Virus record (IMG/VR): IMGVR_UViG_3300044611_001052 | Coordinates: 1-44,768 of that record | Length of the DNA stretch: 44,768 nt | Strand: one strand, 5' to 3' | From: a virus | In this document: positions 20,196 to 27,913 of the stretch, piece after piece | Position numbering within the stretch: the first letter of the stretch is position 1 | Layout: every line of letters begins with the position of its first letter | The notes under the pieces: model-generated | Told to the model about the DNA's origin: nothing | What the model saw: the letters and a program-made list of their open reading frames with translations, nothing else | Database searches by the model: none | Program-made: the position numbers and the translations under genes

Positions 20196-20623
20196 TATCT
20201 TACTCTATAAAGGGTGAGTTGAAGTGTCTGCGGATTAGCATTATTTATTATCTCATAATAGACTGATACTTCATAAGAATGCGCAAACTCATTTGATACT
20301 ACTAAGACATCAATGATTCGAGCTCGCTGTTCGTATTTGGTAATCGAATCGAACACGGCATCTTTGATAAGATCTGAAGTCATCACAGAAATATCTTCGA
20401 ATAAGAATCGACGAAGACCACCACCAAATTCTGGATTAAACAATCGTTCTTTGGTATTTGTCTGTAAGATATTTCTCATCGATCTTCTGACAGCCTGTTC
20501 GTCAGTGTGAAGAGCGAGTCTCTTGTTCTGAGGATGTATGTTAAAGTTATTATAAAAGTCGGTGAACACAGGATCACGCTGTGTTGTTTTCCTCGTTGTC
20601 AGTGCATCTATTCTGTCTGCCAT
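20195..20623 (-). CDS. gp25: Baseplate wedge protein gp25, 142 aa
   Basis: A 142-residue protein against 132 in T4. The core RRSMRNILQTNTKERLFNPE followed by FGGGLRRFLFEDIS is the conserved gp25/TssE motif (EPR-like region with GGGLR). gp25 is the wedge protein that contacts the tail sheath and is shared with type VI secretion baseplates. The gene has a good ribosome site (AGTAGGG) and a perfect late promoter TATAAATA about 20 bases upstream, so it begins a late sub-operon gp25-gp6-gp7-gp8-DUF4815. Very confident call. Confidence 0.93.
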   Translation of the reverse strand: MADRIDALTTRKTTQRDPVFTDFYNNFNIHPQNKRLALHTDEQAVRRSMRNILQTNTKERLFNPEFGGGLRRFLFEDISVMTSDLIKDAVFDSITKYEQRARIIDVLVVSNEFAHSYEVSVYYEIINNANPQTLQLTLYRVR

Positions 20624-20643
20624 ATTACCCTACTACTTTATCT

Positions 20644-20651
20644 TATTTATA
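20644..20651 (-). promoter_or_regulatory. T4-type late promoter before gp25
   Basis: Perfect TATAAATA on the minus strand in the short gap between gp25 and the 191-residue gene. Its spacing gives a short leader carrying the AGTAGGG ribosome site of gp25. Confidence 0.75.
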
Positions 20652-20655
20652 ATGA

Positions 20656-21231
20656 TTATATGATGGTTTCTAGTATCTCATAGTTTTCGATGTCGACATT
20701 TGCAACATCGTCAGAGAGAAGCCCAACCTGGCCAGTAAAGGCAAAGTTTTGATAATCTTCGTTGCTACCAATCGCATCTAATCCTGGACCAGCCGAACGA
20801 GTAAAATCATATCGTATCATTACAAATGTAGATTTATTCGTTTCAATATAAGAAAGAAGCTTGTTGTTGCCATCATACACAAAATCAGTCAAAATCATAT
20901 CACAATCTTCGTACGAAACAACTGTTCCGACCTCAAACGTATCGTTGACTTCGTGTCTGAAAGGATACCAATCATCAACAACAACATCATGATCTGTTGC
21001 AAACACATAAACTGCACATAACAATAAATCATCAACACAATTTTGTTCGCATCGTACGAAAGTCGGCATATACCAATCGTCAATTTCAACCGTGGTGACT
21101 CCAGGTTCTGGCACAGTAAATCGTATTGCGATTGGTGGGCTTAGATCCCCATAAGAAACTGTTGGAACTGTCGGTTCGCTAACATCTGAAAAGAAATATC
21201 CATTTTCTGATACTGAATATTGATCTAACAT
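20656..21231 (-). CDS. Hypothetical acidic protein in the baseplate operon, 191 aa
   Basis: I do not recognise this 191-residue protein. It begins MLDQYSVSENGYFFSDVSEP, is markedly acidic (many Asp, few Lys) and predicted to be mostly beta, with a DDWY motif repeated (EIDDWYMP and VDDWYPF) about 40 residues apart and three Cys in one stretch (RCEQNCVDDLLLCAVYV). No transmembrane segment or enzyme motif is visible. It sits between the 443-residue unknown gene and the gp25 promoter, so it is probably the last gene of the hub sub-operon that begins at gp48. A minor tail-tip or assembly role is possible but unsupported beyond position. Confidence 0.7.
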   Translation of the reverse strand: MLDQYSVSENGYFFSDVSEPTVPTVSYGDLSPPIAIRFTVPEPGVTTVEIDDWYMPTFVRCEQNCVDDLLLCAVYVFATDHDVVVDDWYPFRHEVNDTFEVGTVVSYEDCDMILTDFVYDGNNKLLSYIETNKSTFVMIRYDFTRSAGPGLDAIGSNEDYQNFAFTGQVGLLSDDVANVDIENYEILETII

Positions 21232-21247
21232 GTTAGACTAATCCACT

Positions 21248-22579
21248 TCACACGGTTGCAGAAGCGGGCTGAGCCCATTTTGGCAGATTGTCTGGATTCG
21301 GTTCTAACCCGTACTTCGTTCTACGTATCTCGATGCAATTCGGAATGAATTTTAAGATCGCATCTGGAATACCAAATATCGGTTTTAAAATGATATTTAA
21401 AACCTGACAAATCGATACTTTGCCGCGACAGATGTCAATAATCAGTTTGATTGTGTCGAGGATTTTGCCTACGATTGGAAACTGCTGTAGAATCCAACCT
21501 GGAGCTTTGAGTATGATATCATGTATCTTGGCAATCAAATCTGTCTGAAAGAACTTCTTAATCTTTTCCATGGCGTCTTCGAACGCATCTTCAATTCGAT
21601 GCCACAATTCTTCTTTTGAATGAATCGTTTCTTTCTTCTTACGTTCTTCGTTATCGAAACCAATTAAATTGCCTAAGGTTCCGAAGAGCGGGATCGGCAA
21701 GTTCAAGACAAAGTCTATGAGTTCTTGGAGTAACTTCTCTCCAAAGTCTTCGATAGCTTTACCTGATAAGACGTCTTCTTTTGCCTTCTTAATACGTTTC
21801 TTAAAATCTTCATACTTCAGTTTTAATTGCGCTTTAATAGGCTTCGTAGGATCGATGAATACTCCAATCTTTTCAATGATTGGACCAATAATAGGAATCT
21901 TAGTCAGTAAGCCGATCAATGCATTGATGCAGGCGGCAATAAAATCGCTCAGCAGTTCTTTCATCCATGCCAAAGCTTTCTGCCAAAATTCTTCGGCTTC
22001 ATGCTCAGGACTCTTAATACCCAGAGTTCCGTCGTATTTGCCATCACCAAAAAACTTTCGAACCGATTCGATGTCTTCGGCAATTGCAGCTTTGATCTTG
22101 ACTTTACCTTCCTTCGTAAACAAATCGTTGATTACTGGCTGATAACGAACAGGATTACCAGCTTCGTCGACGAGTGTTACAGCCGTAATGAATGGAATCG
22201 GGGTAGTAAGTGGATTTGGAATTCCAAGAATATCAACAATCTTGAGTAGTGCGTCGACGATCCTCTTCTGAAACCATACGTCGATCTCTTTTAAAAACTC
22301 GCGGACCTTATACTTCATCTCTTGTTCTTTTGACTTGATCTTCTTAAAGACGTCAGTCATCAGAATACCAGTAATATCATCGACTAGCTTTTCCATGTCT
22401 CGAATAGCTTCGATGAGTTCTTTGCCGCACTCGTCTTGAATAAACTTTGCTTGTAACTTCAGTTGGCTAATGATCTTTGCAATGCCTACGAAATAGTCTT
22501 CCATTTGACGGAAAGATATTTGCCCGTTAGGACCACATTCTAAATTAGGAACTTCAGGAACATAGACTATCGGTCTCAT
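21248..22579 (-). CDS. Unknown helical protein next to gp5 spike gene, 443 aa
   Basis: A 443-residue protein that I cannot assign to a family. It is almost entirely helical and highly charged (KIKSKEQEMKYKVREFLKEI; KFEDFKK-like runs), interrupted by hydrophobic or amphipathic stretches with Pro-Ile-Gly turns: LIGLLTKIPIIGPIIEKIG, LNLPIPLFGTLGNLIGF, FPIVGKILDTIKLIIDI and LKPIFGIPDAILKFIP. This alternation resembles membrane-interacting or tape-measure-like segments. The ATG overlaps the gp5 stop by four bases (ATGA), so it is translationally coupled to the spike gene. That coupling suggests a hub, tail-tip or internal-tube protein that may be released with the spike at infection; this is inference. 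Confidence 0.75.
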   Translation of the reverse strand: MRPIVYVPEVPNLECGPNGQISFRQMEDYFVGIAKIISQLKLQAKFIQDECGKELIEAIRDMEKLVDDITGILMTDVFKKIKSKEQEMKYKVREFLKEIDVWFQKRIVDALLKIVDILGIPNPLTTPIPFITAVTLVDEAGNPVRYQPVINDLFTKEGKVKIKAAIAEDIESVRKFFGDGKYDGTLGIKSPEHEAEEFWQKALAWMKELLSDFIAACINALIGLLTKIPIIGPIIEKIGVFIDPTKPIKAQLKLKYEDFKKRIKKAKEDVLSGKAIEDFGEKLLQELIDFVLNLPIPLFGTLGNLIGFDNEERKKKETIHSKEELWHRIEDAFEDAMEKIKKFFQTDLIAKIHDIILKAPGWILQQFPIVGKILDTIKLIIDICRGKVSICQVLNIILKPIFGIPDAILKFIPNCIEIRRTKYGLEPNPDNLPKWAQPASATV

Positions 22580-23385
22580 GCATTGATTCCAACAATTGCG
22601 GCTTGAATATCCACCGCGCCTGATTTTGATACCACCTGTACACTGCCATTATTAGCATAGATCCCTACATTGCCTTCGTTTGCAAAGATGTCGAGATCTG
22701 ATTGAGCAGTGATAACAATCTTACCTTGGTTACATGTGATCTCAATATTCTTATCACCCTTCTCATCGCCGACATTAAAAATTGTCATGTTGCCTGAGGC
22801 TAATTGAATATGATCTTTTACTGACTTTGTCACGATGGTTCCATCTGGCAAGATCTCGAGATAAGATCCTGACTTATGATAAACTTGTACGCGCTCTGAT
22901 CCAGGAGTATCATCTAGCTCTACTAAGTGACCGCTGCGAGTAGTCATGGTATTATTATAAGGATATCTCGCCTTGTACTTCGATTCTGGTTCAACGTAGA
23001 AACCATCATCAGTCTTAATTCGATTTTGAGTTTTTTCTTCTGGTTCACCTTGACCACGAGCATATGAAGATACGCTGTGATTGCCTTCTGGCGCATAGTT
23101 TAACACACCAAGAATATATGCCGACTGTTGATTTGGAAGCTTCATGCACATGACTCGAGATCCCTTTAAGAGACCAGTCGGACTTAATCCAATTCCAGAG
23201 ACTCCGGCGCTCGTAGTTGGCATCATAACATATGACGGTAATAAATCTTCAGAATTCACTTGATTAGAGTGACCTAAAAGTTCTCTTACTAAAACTCTGC
23301 CAGTTTGTGGTTTATCAGCTTCTAAACCGAGATCTGTCGTCGGATCTTCTGCTACTATACCTTCAAAAAATCTTGGAACTTGCAT
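22576..23385 (-). CDS. gp5: Baseplate hub spike protein gp5-like without lysozyme domain, 269 aa
   Basis: A 269-residue protein. The first 100 residues have an OB-fold-like spike start (FFEGIVAEDP--D, GRVLVRELLGHS, GSRVMCMKL, YILGVLNY) as in the gp5/VgrG N-terminal domain. The C-terminal half has regular short beta repeats (IEITCNQGKIVITAQSDLDI, then NVGIYANNGSVQVVSKSGAV) typical of the triangular beta-helix needle. T4 gp5 is 575 residues with a lysozyme domain between these parts; here that domain is absent, as in many T4-like marine phages. The ATG follows an AGAGG ribosome site that overlaps the end of the gp27-like gene, matching the gp27-gp5 partnership at the tail tip. Confidence 0.85.
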   Translation of the reverse strand: MQVPRFFEGIVAEDPTTDLGLEADKPQTGRVLVRELLGHSNQVNSEDLLPSYVMMPTTSAGVSGIGLSPTGLLKGSRVMCMKLPNQQSAYILGVLNYAPEGNHSVSSYARGQGEPEEKTQNRIKTDDGFYVEPESKYKARYPYNNTMTTRSGHLVELDDTPGSERVQVYHKSGSYLEILPDGTIVTKSVKDHIQLASGNMTIFNVGDEKGDKNIEITCNQGKIVITAQSDLDIFANEGNVGIYANNGSVQVVSKSGAVDIQAAIVGINA

Positions 23386-23395
23386 TTATCATCCT

Positions 23396-24694
23396 CTAAA
23401 CTGTGTGTGTTTTTGGCAATCCACCGATGCCATCTTTTACGAGCTCTAACCCCTGTGCATATTCTGCTTTTTCATTGAAAGTCAGCATATGACGGCATTT
23501 AGTTACAACATAATTACCTGTCGTGACAGCGCTATCTTCATTCACAGGATTTTCTTCTCCTCTTGTAAGGCCAGCCGCTTCGGGTAATTGACAGTGAATC
23601 ACATCTCCAACAGTAATGGCTGAATCTCCATAAATAGTGATTTGCATAACCACTGTTAAAAAGTGACTCATGTAATAAGGCATATGATTAAACTTTTCGG
23701 CTCTCTCTGCATTTCCAACAGTCGGATCAAAAGGAATCGCTCGAGGAGCTCCTTCATTTCCATCTTCAGTTTTCTCAACCTGAGCTTTAAGATTTGTAGA
23801 TGCAGATCCTTCGTTTAGTGTTTCAAATTGTAAATTTTTTGGATCAGCTTGAAAAGAAATGATGTCTCCAGTGACACTATTTTGTAGTTGACACGTCGAT
23901 CTTCCACCTCCAATTAATCTTAAAATTCCTTCGTTGCCGCTTTGAATAATTTTAGTAGTTAAGATGTTTCTCCACTTTGCTCCGGTTACATTTAAGTTGG
24001 TTAAAGTAGATTGTGTAAAACACTTGTCGCCGATATTTTTTATGCCTTCTTTGATTAACGCTTCCATGCTTTTAAAAACAAATCCGTACTTGTTTTCAAA
24101 GAAGTAAAAACAATGGCCGTTAAATTCTTGAGACATTGCATGTTCTAATCTAATTTGATCAATACACTCGAATGGAGTCTTTTCAGTAAAGTTAAATGCA
24201 TGCAACCCACGAGTTTTTTCTGCAAAGAAAGGTTTATTTGATTTCGTTAAGTTAAGATATGCTTTTACCATATTCTCGCACTCGATGTTTTTCCTAACAA
24301 GCGGTGTGTTTTTTATGGTCGAAGCTTTCCATGCTTCATATGTAACACACTCCACTTTATAAATTAGTGCTTTATCATCGGGAGAATTAAAAGTAACTGG
24401 TTTATTAATAACATAAAGTTCGTATCGAATAGACGATTTTGAATTATCTTCGTCTGTTGTAAAATCAATGATAATTTTCTTATCTGTAAAAACAAATTTA
24501 TCTCCTGCGCCCTTCGCCTCATAGAATTCGAATTGTGCACGAACAGCAGGTTCGAGTATAGATTCATATATGTTTGCTTGTACACAGACAGGAGTCAAAT
24601 CAACAGCCTTGCCGCAATCGACAGTTTTTGCTGTATTATCAATCATTAAGAACTCGTTAAGTTTAAACTGCCCGTCTCTAATTTGAGAAATCAT
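23396..24694 (-). CDS. gp27: Baseplate hub protein gp27-like, 432 aa
   Basis: A 432-residue protein, slightly longer than T4 gp27 (391). It begins MISQIRDGQFKLNEFLMIDN and contains the pattern (V/I)YESILEP-VRAQFEFYEAKG with IIIDFTTDED, then a VECVTYEAWKAS segment and MVKAYLNLTKSN--FFAEKT. These match what I know of the tube-like domains of gp27-type hub proteins in T4-like phages. gp27 forms the trimeric ring joining the gp5 spike to the tail tube. It lies directly upstream of gp5 and 1 base from gp53. The family assignment rests on position and these segments, not on a search, so moderate confidence. Confidence 0.65.
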   Translation of the reverse strand: MISQIRDGQFKLNEFLMIDNTAKTVDCGKAVDLTPVCVQANIYESILEPAVRAQFEFYEAKGAGDKFVFTDKKIIIDFTTDEDNSKSSIRYELYVINKPVTFNSPDDKALIYKVECVTYEAWKASTIKNTPLVRKNIECENMVKAYLNLTKSNKPFFAEKTRGLHAFNFTEKTPFECIDQIRLEHAMSQEFNGHCFYFFENKYGFVFKSMEALIKEGIKNIGDKCFTQSTLTNLNVTGAKWRNILTTKIIQSGNEGILRLIGGGRSTCQLQNSVTGDIISFQADPKNLQFETLNEGSASTNLKAQVEKTEDGNEGAPRAIPFDPTVGNAERAEKFNHMPYYMSHFLTVVMQITIYGDSAITVGDVIHCQLPEAAGLTRGEENPVNEDSAVTTGNYVVTKCRHMLTFNEKAEYAQGLELVKDGIGGLPKTHTV

Positions 24695-24695
24695 A

Positions 24696-25538
24696 TTACG
24701 AACTCAATTGTTGTATAAATTGTTTTTCTGTTTCAGCGAGATAAGAAGACTTGAGAACAAATATATTTCGCTTCAATTCGTTTCTTTCTTTCTCATCATC
24801 ATATGCATTTACGGCATACCAATACTCTGTTTCTGCAGTAGAAATGTTTTGCTTTATCGGAGTAATTGTTTTTATTCCTTCTGCTTGATTGACTGCAAAA
24901 GTTCCGTTGACGTGCTTTACGGTTAAGCTATTATTTTCAAGATCAACATAGTCAACGGTCGCATAAGCACCAGTGCTCGTCTGAGACACTCGATCTCCGA
25001 CTTGGAATTGTGTTGGAGAAGCAGTAAGAGTCAACGATAATATTTTGTTTGTGGATACTATCCAATCTTCTTTGATTCTTTCGTAGCCGATCACTGCACC
25101 AGTATTCGTAAGTTTTGGCTTCCAATACTTTTGAGTATTTGTAGTTTCATCGGCAAGGAGAGAATCGTATTGTTGAAGAGTAATAATTCTTTCATCTTCA
25201 TGCCAGTTTAATCGATAGAAGAGAGTAATCGCTCGAGCATTCGAATTTGATCCATACTTTGTTTCAATATAATTCTTAAAATCTTCTGCTGATTTATAGT
25301 AATCGTAATAAGGATCAACGATGTTGTTCGTAAGATAGATCATCCAGTCAAATTTCGAAGATCCGTAATAGTTATAAGACAAAATGTCTGGCCTCTCGAA
25401 GCCTTCTTCAAGAGTAAACTGAAAGGTAGAATAGATTTCTTTTTTTGTTTTATCAGTAAAGTCGACGCGTGCCAAGATATTCTTGGCAACGTTTCCTCCA
25501 TAGTCTACAACTGGAAATCGATCGAAATATCTTGCCAT
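24696..25538 (-). CDS. gp53: Baseplate wedge protein gp53 with inserted beta domain, 280 aa
   Basis: A 280-residue protein against 196 in T4. The N-terminal FDRFPVVDYGGNVAKNILARV and the downstream motif ERPDILSYNYYGSSKFDWMI followed by YLTNNIVDPYYD are the signature of the gp53 LysM-like wedge protein that joins wedges at the inner ring. Residues about 165-225 are an insertion with a VGDRVSQ...AYATVDYVD...G-FAVNQ beta pattern that also occurs in the gp7-like protein. The C-terminus returns to the family (EYWYAVNAYDDEKERNELKR). The ORF is preceded by gp48 and followed by gp27, a known order in T4-like phages. Confidence 0.85.
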   Translation of the reverse strand: MARYFDRFPVVDYGGNVAKNILARVDFTDKTKKEIYSTFQFTLEEGFERPDILSYNYYGSSKFDWMIYLTNNIVDPYYDYYKSAEDFKNYIETKYGSNSNARAITLFYRLNWHEDERIITLQQYDSLLADETTNTQKYWKPKLTNTGAVIGYERIKEDWIVSTNKILSLTLTASPTQFQVGDRVSQTSTGAYATVDYVDLENNSLTVKHVNGTFAVNQAEGIKTITPIKQNISTAETEYWYAVNAYDDEKERNELKRNIFVLKSSYLAETEKQFIQQLSS

Positions 25539-25540
25539 TA

Positions 25541-26824
25541 TTAGGGTTTCTTTTCTTCTTTATTACTAAGCGCACCTTCTACGTAACCCGTAGTGTCAGC
25601 TATTGTTTTATCAATATTAAAATCAAGTCCTGCAGCATCAATGCCTTTTTGTATTTGCGTCTTGAAAGTTTCCCAAGTTTCGCTCAGACGATCTCCGCCT
25701 TCTCTGCCATAATCACGCGAAGTTTGAATCTGTGTTTCAATCATTGAAATTGAACATTCGATAAATGCCGGGTGGCTTGTGCCTTCAAAGAATGCAGGAA
25801 TTCCTTGTGGAGAGTAATTGAGTTCAATCGATTGAATGAGACACGGGAAAAATTGAATTAATCCAGGTTCACCTTTCATAATTCTTAATTCTGGTTGACA
25901 TAAGAAAGGATATGCGAGGGCCGCAGTTCCTAAGCTACTATATGATGGCAAAGCATATGCTTTCATTGCTTTCAACAGATTCATTAACTGTTGACTTTCT
26001 TCTGGATTACGAGGAGCAAAAGTCCATTCGAATCTGTGAGTACGGAGTGGAACGCCGCTAAATAAAGCTTGTATGTGAGGATTTGGAACAGCGCCAATCG
26101 CTTGAGCGCCGAGAGCTCCTACATCTCCTGTTGATTGAACCATCGCGCTAAAAGCAAGCGCGGCGACTGAATTTGTTATGGCTTGTGTTCGTTCTTTACC
26201 GCCTGGTGCTGTTACAAAGTTTTGCATCGCATCTGCAATTCCACCTTTCAGACCTGTGGCATTTGGAGCAACTTCAATATCAAAGCTTTCTCTTATTCCT
26301 TTCGGAAGAGGAAGAGCAAATGCTTGTACAAACTTAAGATCTCCTTTTGTATGAGGAGAAGGACGTTGGTATTGTTTAAACTTAAATGACATATAATAAT
26401 TTTCACTGATGTGGTCAGGAAATTGCATCGTATCCAAACCATCAACAGTAATTTTATTCGAAGCTCTTTGAATAGCATCAACATATGTTTCGGCAAAAGC
26501 AGAAGCACCTATGATATTACCATTCTGTGGATTGAAATTGTTACGAATGTCGGCGCAAGATGCTCGTTTCATTTCGCTTGTAAATGTTTGGAAATACTTG
26601 TCTTCGAGGCCGGCAGTTAAAGAATCTCCGAATCTTGCAGAAAGTTTCGCTGCAGTTGCATCAGAAAATCCTGCCTTCTTTAGTGCTTTGGCAAAAAGAT
26701 CTTCGACTGCATTCTCGAGTTTATCTTCGAGCTTATTCGTAATCCTTTTAGCAAGGTTATTCAGAAGCCCTCCCGAGCCCTTTTTAAAGTCATCTAAGCT
26801 TATTAAAAATCCGTCTCTTGCCAT
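25541..26824 (-). CDS. gp48: Baseplate tail-tube cap protein gp48-like, about 427 aa
   Basis: The longest frame begins at a TTG at 26836, but the ATG at 26824 has a GAGAG ribosome site just upstream, so I prefer it. The N-terminal 90 residues are helical and charged. The C-terminal 200 residues have a tail-tube-like fold pattern: THRFEWTFAPRNPEESQQL, then LRIMKGEPGLIQFFPCLIQS, IELNYSPQGIPAFFEGTSHP and SISMIETQIQTSRDYG. gp48 and gp54 cap the hub and start the tail tube in T4; both resemble gp19. Which of the two this is rests on my memory of the IQFFPC/TEMQ-type motif and on its placement next to gp53. It is the first gene of the minus-strand hub operon behind a perfect late promoter. Confidence 0.65.
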   Translation of the reverse strand: MARDGFLISLDDFKKGSGGLLNNLAKRITNKLEDKLENAVEDLFAKALKKAGFSDATAAKLSARFGDSLTAGLEDKYFQTFTSEMKRASCADIRNNFNPQNGNIIGASAFAETYVDAIQRASNKITVDGLDTMQFPDHISENYYMSFKFKQYQRPSPHTKGDLKFVQAFALPLPKGIRESFDIEVAPNATGLKGGIADAMQNFVTAPGGKERTQAITNSVAALAFSAMVQSTGDVGALGAQAIGAVPNPHIQALFSGVPLRTHRFEWTFAPRNPEESQQLMNLLKAMKAYALPSYSSLGTAALAYPFLCQPELRIMKGEPGLIQFFPCLIQSIELNYSPQGIPAFFEGTSHPAFIECSISMIETQIQTSRDYGREGGDRLSETWETFKTQIQKGIDAAGLDFNIDKTIADTTGYVEGALSNKEEKKP

Positions 26825-26856
26825 ACTGTCTCTCAAATTTAAAAAGGCTATCAGCT

Positions 26857-26868
26857 TATTTATAAATA
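26857..26868. promoter_or_regulatory. Palindromic bidirectional late promoter TATTTATAAATA
   Basis: The 12-base palindrome contains TATAAATA on both strands: plus 26861-26868, minus 26864-26857. It lies in the 49-base gap between divergent gp48 and gp4. The minus promoter gives a leader of about 27-32 bases; the plus promoter ends only 5 bases before the gp4 ATG. Confidence 0.8.
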
Positions 26869-26873
26869 GATTT

Positions 26874-27314
26874 ATGGCTTATCAAGGAAAGTTTCGACCA
26901 AAGGATATAAAGAAATATCTCGGGGACTCGAACAATATCGTATATCGTAGTCGATGGGAACTTAAGTTCATGATGTACTTAGATTCTCATCCGAATGTCG
27001 TGCAGTGGGGGAGTGAAGAGTTAGTGATTCCTTATCGCTCTCCTCTCGACAATCGTGTACATCGATACTTTCCAGACTTCATTGTGAAGAAAAAATCACC
27101 AGAAGGAAAGATCGATACGATTGTCGTCGAAATAAAACCTCATGCGCAGACACGGCCTCCGGTGGTGATAAATAAGCCTAATAAGCGTTACATTAATGAA
27201 GTCATGACATGGGGTGTCAATGAAGCCAAATGGAGAGCTGCAGCAGTATACTGCAATGATCGCGGTTGGAAGTTCGACATACTTACAGAAAAAGAACTAG
27301 GAATTAAGTTTTAA
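26874..27314 (+). CDS. gp4: Head completion protein gp4 (nuclease-like), 146 aa
   Basis: A 146-residue protein from the ATG at 26874; the longer upstream frame antisense to gp48 is not coding. It carries the family signature GKFRPKDIKKYLGDSNNIVY, RSRWELKFMMYLD, IPYRSPLDNRVHRYFPDF and IVVEIKPHAQT--P. T4 gp4 (150 residues) finishes filled heads before tail joining. The RYFPDF...VEIKP arrangement resembles a PD-(D/E)XK nuclease core. No ribosome site lies before the ATG, and the late promoter ends 5 bases upstream, so the mRNA may be leaderless. It overlaps the next gene by one base (TAATG). Confidence 0.9.
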   Translation: MAYQGKFRPKDIKKYLGDSNNIVYRSRWELKFMMYLDSHPNVVQWGSEELVIPYRSPLDNRVHRYFPDFIVKKKSPEGKIDTIVVEIKPHAQTRPPVVINKPNKRYINEVMTWGVNEAKWRAAAVYCNDRGWKFDILTEKELGIKF

Positions 27315-27913
27315 TGGCAATAGTCTTTGATACTATCATCACACAAGGTGTTCGTTCAGGACAGATTCCTGCGCGTACGAACTCTGCGCGTGAGTGGTTC
27401 AGAGATACTGCCGGCAAAATGAATCGTATCAATGAGCGTGAGATGATGAAGGGTGACGTAAGTCGTATGACTACTCAGCCTCTGCTCGGCTCGATGTACA
27501 TGTTCTACTATGATCCGAAACATAAAGAAGAGCTTCCATACTACGACAGATTTCCTCTGATCTTTCCATATAAGAAAGTCAAAGGCGGATTTATGGGACT
27601 CAACTTACACTACTTGCCGTTGCAACTCAGAGCGAAGTTAATGGACGGTTTATATGACTTTGCAAACAATACTCGTTACGACGAGTCGACTCGTCTGAAA
27701 CTCAGCTACGAACTCATGACTCAGGCAGCAAAGCTAAGATGGTATGCTCCATGCATTAAGCATTATTTGGCTTCACATGTGCAGTCAAAGTTTATGTACG
27801 TTTACCCATCAGAATGGGATATCGCTCTCTTTTTACCAACAGAACGTTTCGTCAAAGCAAGAAAGAACCAAGTTTGGATGGACACGAAAAGAATGCTAGG
27901 AGTTACTAAGTAA
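27314..27913 (+). CDS. Conserved T4-like protein next to gp4, 199 aa
   Basis: A 199-residue protein with strongly conserved-looking segments: IPARTNSAREWFRDTA, then GSMYMFYYDPKHKEELPYYD, RFPLIFPY, GLNLHYLPLQLRAKLMDGLY and SEWDIALFLPTERFVKA. I recognise this set as a widespread protein of T4-like phages of marine and alphaproteobacterial hosts, found beside gp4. In T4 the neighbour of gene 4 is gene 2 (DNA end protector, 274 residues), so gp2 is a positional candidate, but I see no motif that proves it. It is basic and Tyr-rich, compatible with a head or DNA-end role. One-base overlaps with both neighbours show tight coupling. Confidence 0.75.
   Translation: MAIVFDTIITQGVRSGQIPARTNSAREWFRDTAGKMNRINEREMMKGDVSRMTTQPLLGSMYMFYYDPKHKEELPYYDRFPLIFPYKKVKGGFMGLNLHYLPLQLRAKLMDGLYDFANNTRYDESTRLKLSYELMTQAAKLRWYAPCIKHYLASHVQSKFMYVYPSEWDIALFLPTERFVKARKNQVWMDTKRMLGVTK

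Noticed and set aside
26511-26873. N-terminal extension of the gp4 frame by 121 codons
   Set aside because: It is antisense to gp48 and runs through the divergent promoter; family proteins begin at the GKFRPK region, matching the ATG at 26874.
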